A model generated the notes under the pieces. The model ran no database searches. It saw only the letters and a program-made list of their open reading frames with translations, and had not been told where the DNA came from. A stretch of DNA of 64,000 nt from CAYMEK01 sp964389305 (GTDB taxonomy: Bacteria > Spirochaetota > Spirochaetia > SZUA-6 > DRHE01): positions 62,001-126,000 of the forward strand of contig CAYMEK010000001.1 of assembly GCA_964389305.1 (NCBI GenBank), in the 5' to 3' direction. A program made the position numbers and the translations under genes. Position 1 is the first letter of the stretch; each line of letters begins with the position of its first letter. Of this stretch, positions 60,995 to 64,000 are shown one piece after another.

Positions 60995-62224
60995 TCAGTC
61001 ATGATTCAACTCTTCTCTTTTGTTGAAAGCGAAGCGAGATATAAAAGACATTGAAACGATCATAATTGTTTCCGCTCCAAGGATCGTCCACGCTGCACCG
61101 ATTGCACCGTGCCCTGGTATTATAAGGAAAGCTATGACTATCATAAATACTGCCCCCGTGCTTGTTGCTATTATATGTTTTCTCTGGAATCCAGTAGCTA
61201 GAAGTACAGACCCATAGGTATATCTGAGGAATAAAAGAGGAATCAACCAGACCATAGTTCTGAAAATTTCAATAGTGCCAAGGTACTGCTCTCCGAAAAG
61301 TAGTTTAATTATGGTCTTTCCAAAGGTCATCCCAACAAAAGCAAATAGAAGTCCTACGGCAAGCATGATTCCCTGAAACAACTTGTGTATTTTACGAAAT
61401 CTATCTTTGTCTCTGGTAAAAAAATCTGAGAAGACAGGGTAAAAAGCCATCGAGACTATTGAACCCATGGTATTTGCCGTTGTGACTACCCTGTTTGCTG
61501 CCGAAAAAAGACCTACTTCATAGCTTGAAAAGAAGATCTTCAGAAAAAGTACAGGAAGGTAGCGGTAGAAGACCATAAGGCTCGCGGAGACTGCAAAATA
61601 CAAAGATTCTTTTAAGTGGTGGAACCAGATTTTCAGGCCTACTTCCACTTTGTACCTTATGCCCAGTTTCCTGTAAACAAGATAAAGCAGAGAAACACTA
61701 CCAAATAAGTATGACAGGGACCAAGCAAAGGAAGCAGCTATGACGTTTCGGCCGCTCCTCACCAACAACAAGACGCCGATTAGGTACACTAGCGAGGCTG
61801 CGAGGCTACCAAGAGCAAGATACTGGAACTTTTCAAGACCCTTCACAACCCAGTCAGTATAACTGGCAAATGTTAAAAGATAGAGCCCGGCTCCCGCTAA
61901 TACAACCTTCTCTGTAAGTGGCATTTTCGTGATATAAAGGATTATAATATAGAGTATAAACGTTGTAAGTCCTGCAGTAATCCTCCAAGTAAGAAGGGGA
62001 TTCATAATTTTTGCAGCGCTTGTCTTGTCCTTCGCAATCTCCCTTGTTCCGTACATCGTTGTGCCAAGCTCTACCGCTATCCAGATATAGAAAACTATGG
62101 TCTGTGCAAATGTAAAGAGACCGAAGTTCGATATGCCCAGTTTTCGGGCTAGGTAGATATTGGCGATGAAGGACGCGGCACTACCTATCACCGCGTTGAT
62201 AAAGGACCATCTGAAATTCGCCAT
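60995..62224 (-). CDS. wzx: Oligosaccharide flippase (Wzx)
   Basis: 409 residues from the ATG at 62224, where the family sequence begins (NFRWSFINAVIGSAASFIANIYLARKLGISNFGLFTFAQTI). About twelve membrane helices fit the MATE-like polysaccharide flippase fold. The frame stays open to a GTG at 62344 through an odd Arg/Asn/Ser-rich stretch, and a TTG at 62266 with weak AGAGA is another choice, so the start is uncertain. It moves undecaprenyl-linked repeat units across the inner membrane. Confidence 0.88.
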   Translation of the reverse strand: MANFRWSFINAVIGSAASFIANIYLARKLGISNFGLFTFAQTIVFYIWIAVELGTTMYGTREIAKDKTSAAKIMNPLLTWRITAGLTTFILYIIILYITKMPLTEKVVLAGAGLYLLTFASYTDWVVKGLEKFQYLALGSLAASLVYLIGVLLLVRSGRNVIAASFAWSLSYLFGSVSLLYLVYRKLGIRYKVEVGLKIWFHHLKESLYFAVSASLMVFYRYLPVLFLKIFFSSYEVGLFSAANRVVTTANTMGSIVSMAFYPVFSDFFTRDKDRFRKIHKLFQGIMLAVGLLFAFVGMTFGKTIIKLLFGEQYLGTIEIFRTMVWLIPLLFLRYTYGSVLLATGFQRKHIIATSTGAVFMIVIAFLIIPGHGAIGAAWTILGAETIMIVSMSFISRFAFNKREELNHD

Positions 62225-62387
62225 AACGCGTTGAAACACAGTAACGTTATGAGGTTTTTTGTTCAAAATGCAGATCTCTTTGAAGGCTGTATTTCGACTT
62301 AGATTTCTGTTTCGACTTTGATTCCGAAGGTTCGACCACAACACAAGCTGAATACACCTAACCGACGCTGTTGTGGAAACAGTAGAG

Positions 62388-63515
62388 CTAGTCCTTGTGC
62401 CAGATGAACCTGTTTACTCGATCGTAGTACCCTAGAATTATCTTAACTACTTTGTCGGATACGTTGTCATCCCGGTAATCGTAGGGAATGTCCTTCTTTG
62501 TGGTGGGCAGCAATTCCCTGGCTAATCGTATAGCGCTGATCACGCTTTCTTTTTTCAACCCTGCAACGACGATGGTGCCCTTGTCCACCGCTTCAGGCCG
62601 CTCAGTACTAGTCCGCAGTAACACAGCAGGAAAACCAAGAATCGCTGACTCTTCGCTAAGTGTGCCGCTGTCGGACAACGCACAGAACGCCCGGGACTGC
62701 AGCTTGTTGTAATCGTAGAATCCTACGGGTTCCATGATCCTTACCCTGTCATTGAACACTACGTTATTTTCCGCTATTGCCTTATGCGTTCGTGGGTGCG
62801 TCGAGAAAACTAGCGGAAGATCGAATTCCTCCACCACTGAATTGATCGTATCTGCGATTTCTGCCAAGCTATTCCTACCGTCAACGTTTTCTTCGCGGTG
62901 GACACTTACTACAAAGAATTGATCGCTGCAGAGATTGAGCTTCGTGAGAACAGTGCTTTGATTGATCTTGTCCGCCGATTTTACCAGCACCTCCTTGAGT
63001 GGAGATCCTGTGACTATGATATGATCCTTTCGGAATCCCTCGGCTATCAGGTATCTCCGACCATGCTCGGTGTAGGCAAGATTCACGTCACTAATATGGT
63101 CGATCATTTTTCTGTTGATCTCTTCAGGCACATTCAAGTCAAAACACCTGTTTCCTGCTTCCATATGAAAGATGGGAATCTTAAGCCTTTTGGCGCCGAG
63201 TGCGCACAGGGTGCTGTTGGTATCCCCAAGAATGAGAAGGGCGCTGGGCTGCTCCTTAAGCATCAACTCATAGGTCCTGGCAATAATGTTCCCGATCGTC
63301 TCACCTAGATGCCCGCCGGCACAGTTTAAGCGATAATCTGGTTTGCGGATTCCCATCTCATTGAAAAATATCTGATTAAGTGTATAGTCCCAGTTCTGGC
63401 CGGTATGGACTAGGATGTTGTTGAAATACCGATCGCATTTTTGAATCACTTCAGACAGTCTGATTATCTCAGGGCGCGTTCCAACAACAGTCATTATTTT
63501 CATCATATTATGCAT
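62388..63515 (-). CDS. capG: UDP-N-acetylglucosamine 2-epimerase family, CapG/WbjD-like
   Basis: 375 residues. WecB-type GT-B fold: KIMTVVGTRPEIIRLSEVI, HTGQNWDYTLNQIFF, LILGDTNSTL, FHMEAGNRCFDLNVPEEINRKMIDHISDVNLAYTEHGRRYLIAEG, and SDSGTLSEESAILGFPAVLLR. The AGNRCFDLNVPEEINR stretch and the lack of E. coli WecB-specific features favour the CapG group, which makes UDP-L-FucNAc by 2-epimerisation. The neighbouring CapF-like gene (5-base gap) supports this. The start may be any of several nearby ATGs. Confidence 0.92.
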   Translation of the reverse strand: MHNMMKIMTVVGTRPEIIRLSEVIQKCDRYFNNILVHTGQNWDYTLNQIFFNEMGIRKPDYRLNCAGGHLGETIGNIIARTYELMLKEQPSALLILGDTNSTLCALGAKRLKIPIFHMEAGNRCFDLNVPEEINRKMIDHISDVNLAYTEHGRRYLIAEGFRKDHIIVTGSPLKEVLVKSADKINQSTVLTKLNLCSDQFFVVSVHREENVDGRNSLAEIADTINSVVEEFDLPLVFSTHPRTHKAIAENNVVFNDRVRIMEPVGFYDYNKLQSRAFCALSDSGTLSEESAILGFPAVLLRTSTERPEAVDKGTIVVAGLKKESVISAIRLARELLPTTKKDIPYDYRDDNVSDKVVKIILGYYDRVNRFIWHKD

Positions 63516-63520
63516 GTGCT

Positions 63521-64000
63521 CTACAACTGCTCATTGTGAGTGTCCGGTTTCTCCGCCTTGAAGATCTCGCTAGCCCAAAAGAGCGCGATTAGTTCCTCGT
63601 CGCCGGTGTTTGTAATAACATGCACAAATCCTGGCGGTATATTAAGAAACTTCACGTCGTCTCCTGACAGTTTGTAGACCAGTTTGTGGTCGTTCTGGAG
63701 ACTCCTTAGCTCGATGCACGCCCTTCCTTGGATTACACAAATCTTTTCGACTTTGGTATCATGATAGTGATTCCCACGCGTAACGCCTCGCCGCGTCTTG
63801 GAGACAAATACTTGGCCGGCGTTTAACGACTTTACAAACTCCAATAGCATACCCCGACTGTCCTCCTTGAGATCAGGCGTTTCGATTAGCTCTTCTTCAG
63901 GACAGTATGACAAATACGTCGCGTACAGATAGTGTGTAATCGGATCCAAGAGATCAGGAACAACTCTCGACAATGAGTCCTCTCTGAATCTGTGTAAGGT
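63521..64000 (-). CDS. capF: CapF-like NDP-sugar reductase, C-terminal part, 5' end beyond window
   Basis: 160 in-frame codons continue to the window edge, so this is not a complete 150-residue protein. Residues before YATYLSYCPEEEL (TLHRFRED...) match the end of the SDR domain of CapF/WbjC, and the rest is its C-terminal cupin (SLNAGQVFVSKTRRGVTRGNHYHDTKVEKICVIQG ... FLNIPPGFVHVITNTG) with the zinc-type His residues. CapF reduces and epimerises the 4-keto sugar in UDP-L-FucNAc synthesis. CapE is expected further upstream outside the window. Confidence 0.88.
   Translation of the reverse strand, partial: TLHRFREDSLSRVVPDLLDPITHYLYATYLSYCPEEELIETPDLKEDSRGMLLEFVKSLNAGQVFVSKTRRGVTRGNHYHDTKVEKICVIQGRACIELRSLQNDHKLVYKLSGDDVKFLNIPPGFVHVITNTGDEELIALFWASEIFKAEKPDTHNEQL

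Noticed and set aside
1..64000. CRISPR arrays, tRNA or rRNA genes, phage or conjugation genes
   Set aside because: No regularly spaced repeats, cloverleaf-like or rRNA-like segments, integrases or transfer genes were recognised by eye. A covariance-model scan would be the decisive check.

Overview
The window reads as chromosomal DNA of a Gram-negative (diderm) bacterium. Most of it has GC-rich third codon positions, but the polysaccharide locus at the right end becomes clearly AT-rich. Diderm features are lipoproteins with lipobox cysteines, a PBP1C/alpha-2-macroglobulin pair, a Wzz-type tyrosine kinase in one polypeptide, and a Wzx/Wzy polysaccharide locus. The mix of a TrpR-type repressor, a DUF2089/YvlB-like pair and PBP1C/macroglobulin would suit a Spirochaetota-like lineage, but that placement is an inference from gene content with low to moderate confidence. 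No rRNA, tRNA, CRISPR array or insertion sequence was recognised.

Layout. (1) 1-8150: a partial glycosyltransferase-like gene, then a complete tryptophan operon on the minus strand (trpE, fused trpGD, trpC, trpF, trpB, trpA), every junction overlapping by 4-8 bases. Upstream lie a short leader peptide with Trp-Leu-Trp-Trp, a rho-independent attenuator and a promoter overlapped by an 18-bp operator. Nearly the same 18-mer (16/18) overlaps the promoter of a trpR gene 20 kb away (27.65-27.96 kb), so one TrpR regulon can be read from the DNA. (2) 8.15-17.5 kb: a two-domain VOC protein, a [4Fe-4S] APS/PAPS reductase, and, divergent from it, a cysteate synthase followed by an alpha-oxoamine synthase. 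Together these three look like a module for the sulfonolipid base capnine. Then come a TetR regulator, a ketopantoate-reductase-like enzyme, S-adenosylhomocysteinase and an ArsR-methyltransferase regulator of the SahR type. (3) 17.5-31 kb: PBP1C, a thioester alpha-2-macroglobulin lipoprotein, a homocysteine methyltransferase-like protein, an ornithine cyclodeaminase family protein, trpR, a DUF2089/YvlB pair and a large lipoprotein. (4) 31.1-42.35 kb: a co-directional catabolic cluster with homologues of the three oxamate carbamoyltransferase components (FdrA/AllF, DUF1116/AllG, DUF2877/AllH), a three-subunit molybdenum hydroxylase, a cyclase-family hydrolase, an unassigned protein, a thiolase-fold protein without the usual nucleophilic cysteine, and a DUF35 Zn-ribbon/OB partner. 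I know of no described pathway that matches this set. (5) 42.7-64 kb: an exopolysaccharide/O-antigen locus with a tyrosine autokinase, initiating sugar transferase, aminosugar enzymes, glycosyltransferases, methyltransferases, a radical-SAM B12 protein, sulfatase-like protein, Wzy, Wzx and the CapG/CapF enzymes of UDP-L-FucNAc synthesis. It contains a 233-bp direct repeat and a chimeric, frameshifted glycosyltransferase pseudogene.

How the genes work together: tryptophan synthesis appears to be under double control (TrpR plus attenuation). APS reductase would supply sulfite to cysteate synthase, whose product would be acylated by the oxoamine synthase. SahR would control SAH recycling. Several strong promoters end only 6-10 bases before a start codon that has no Shine-Dalgarno sequence, which suggests leaderless mRNAs are used here.
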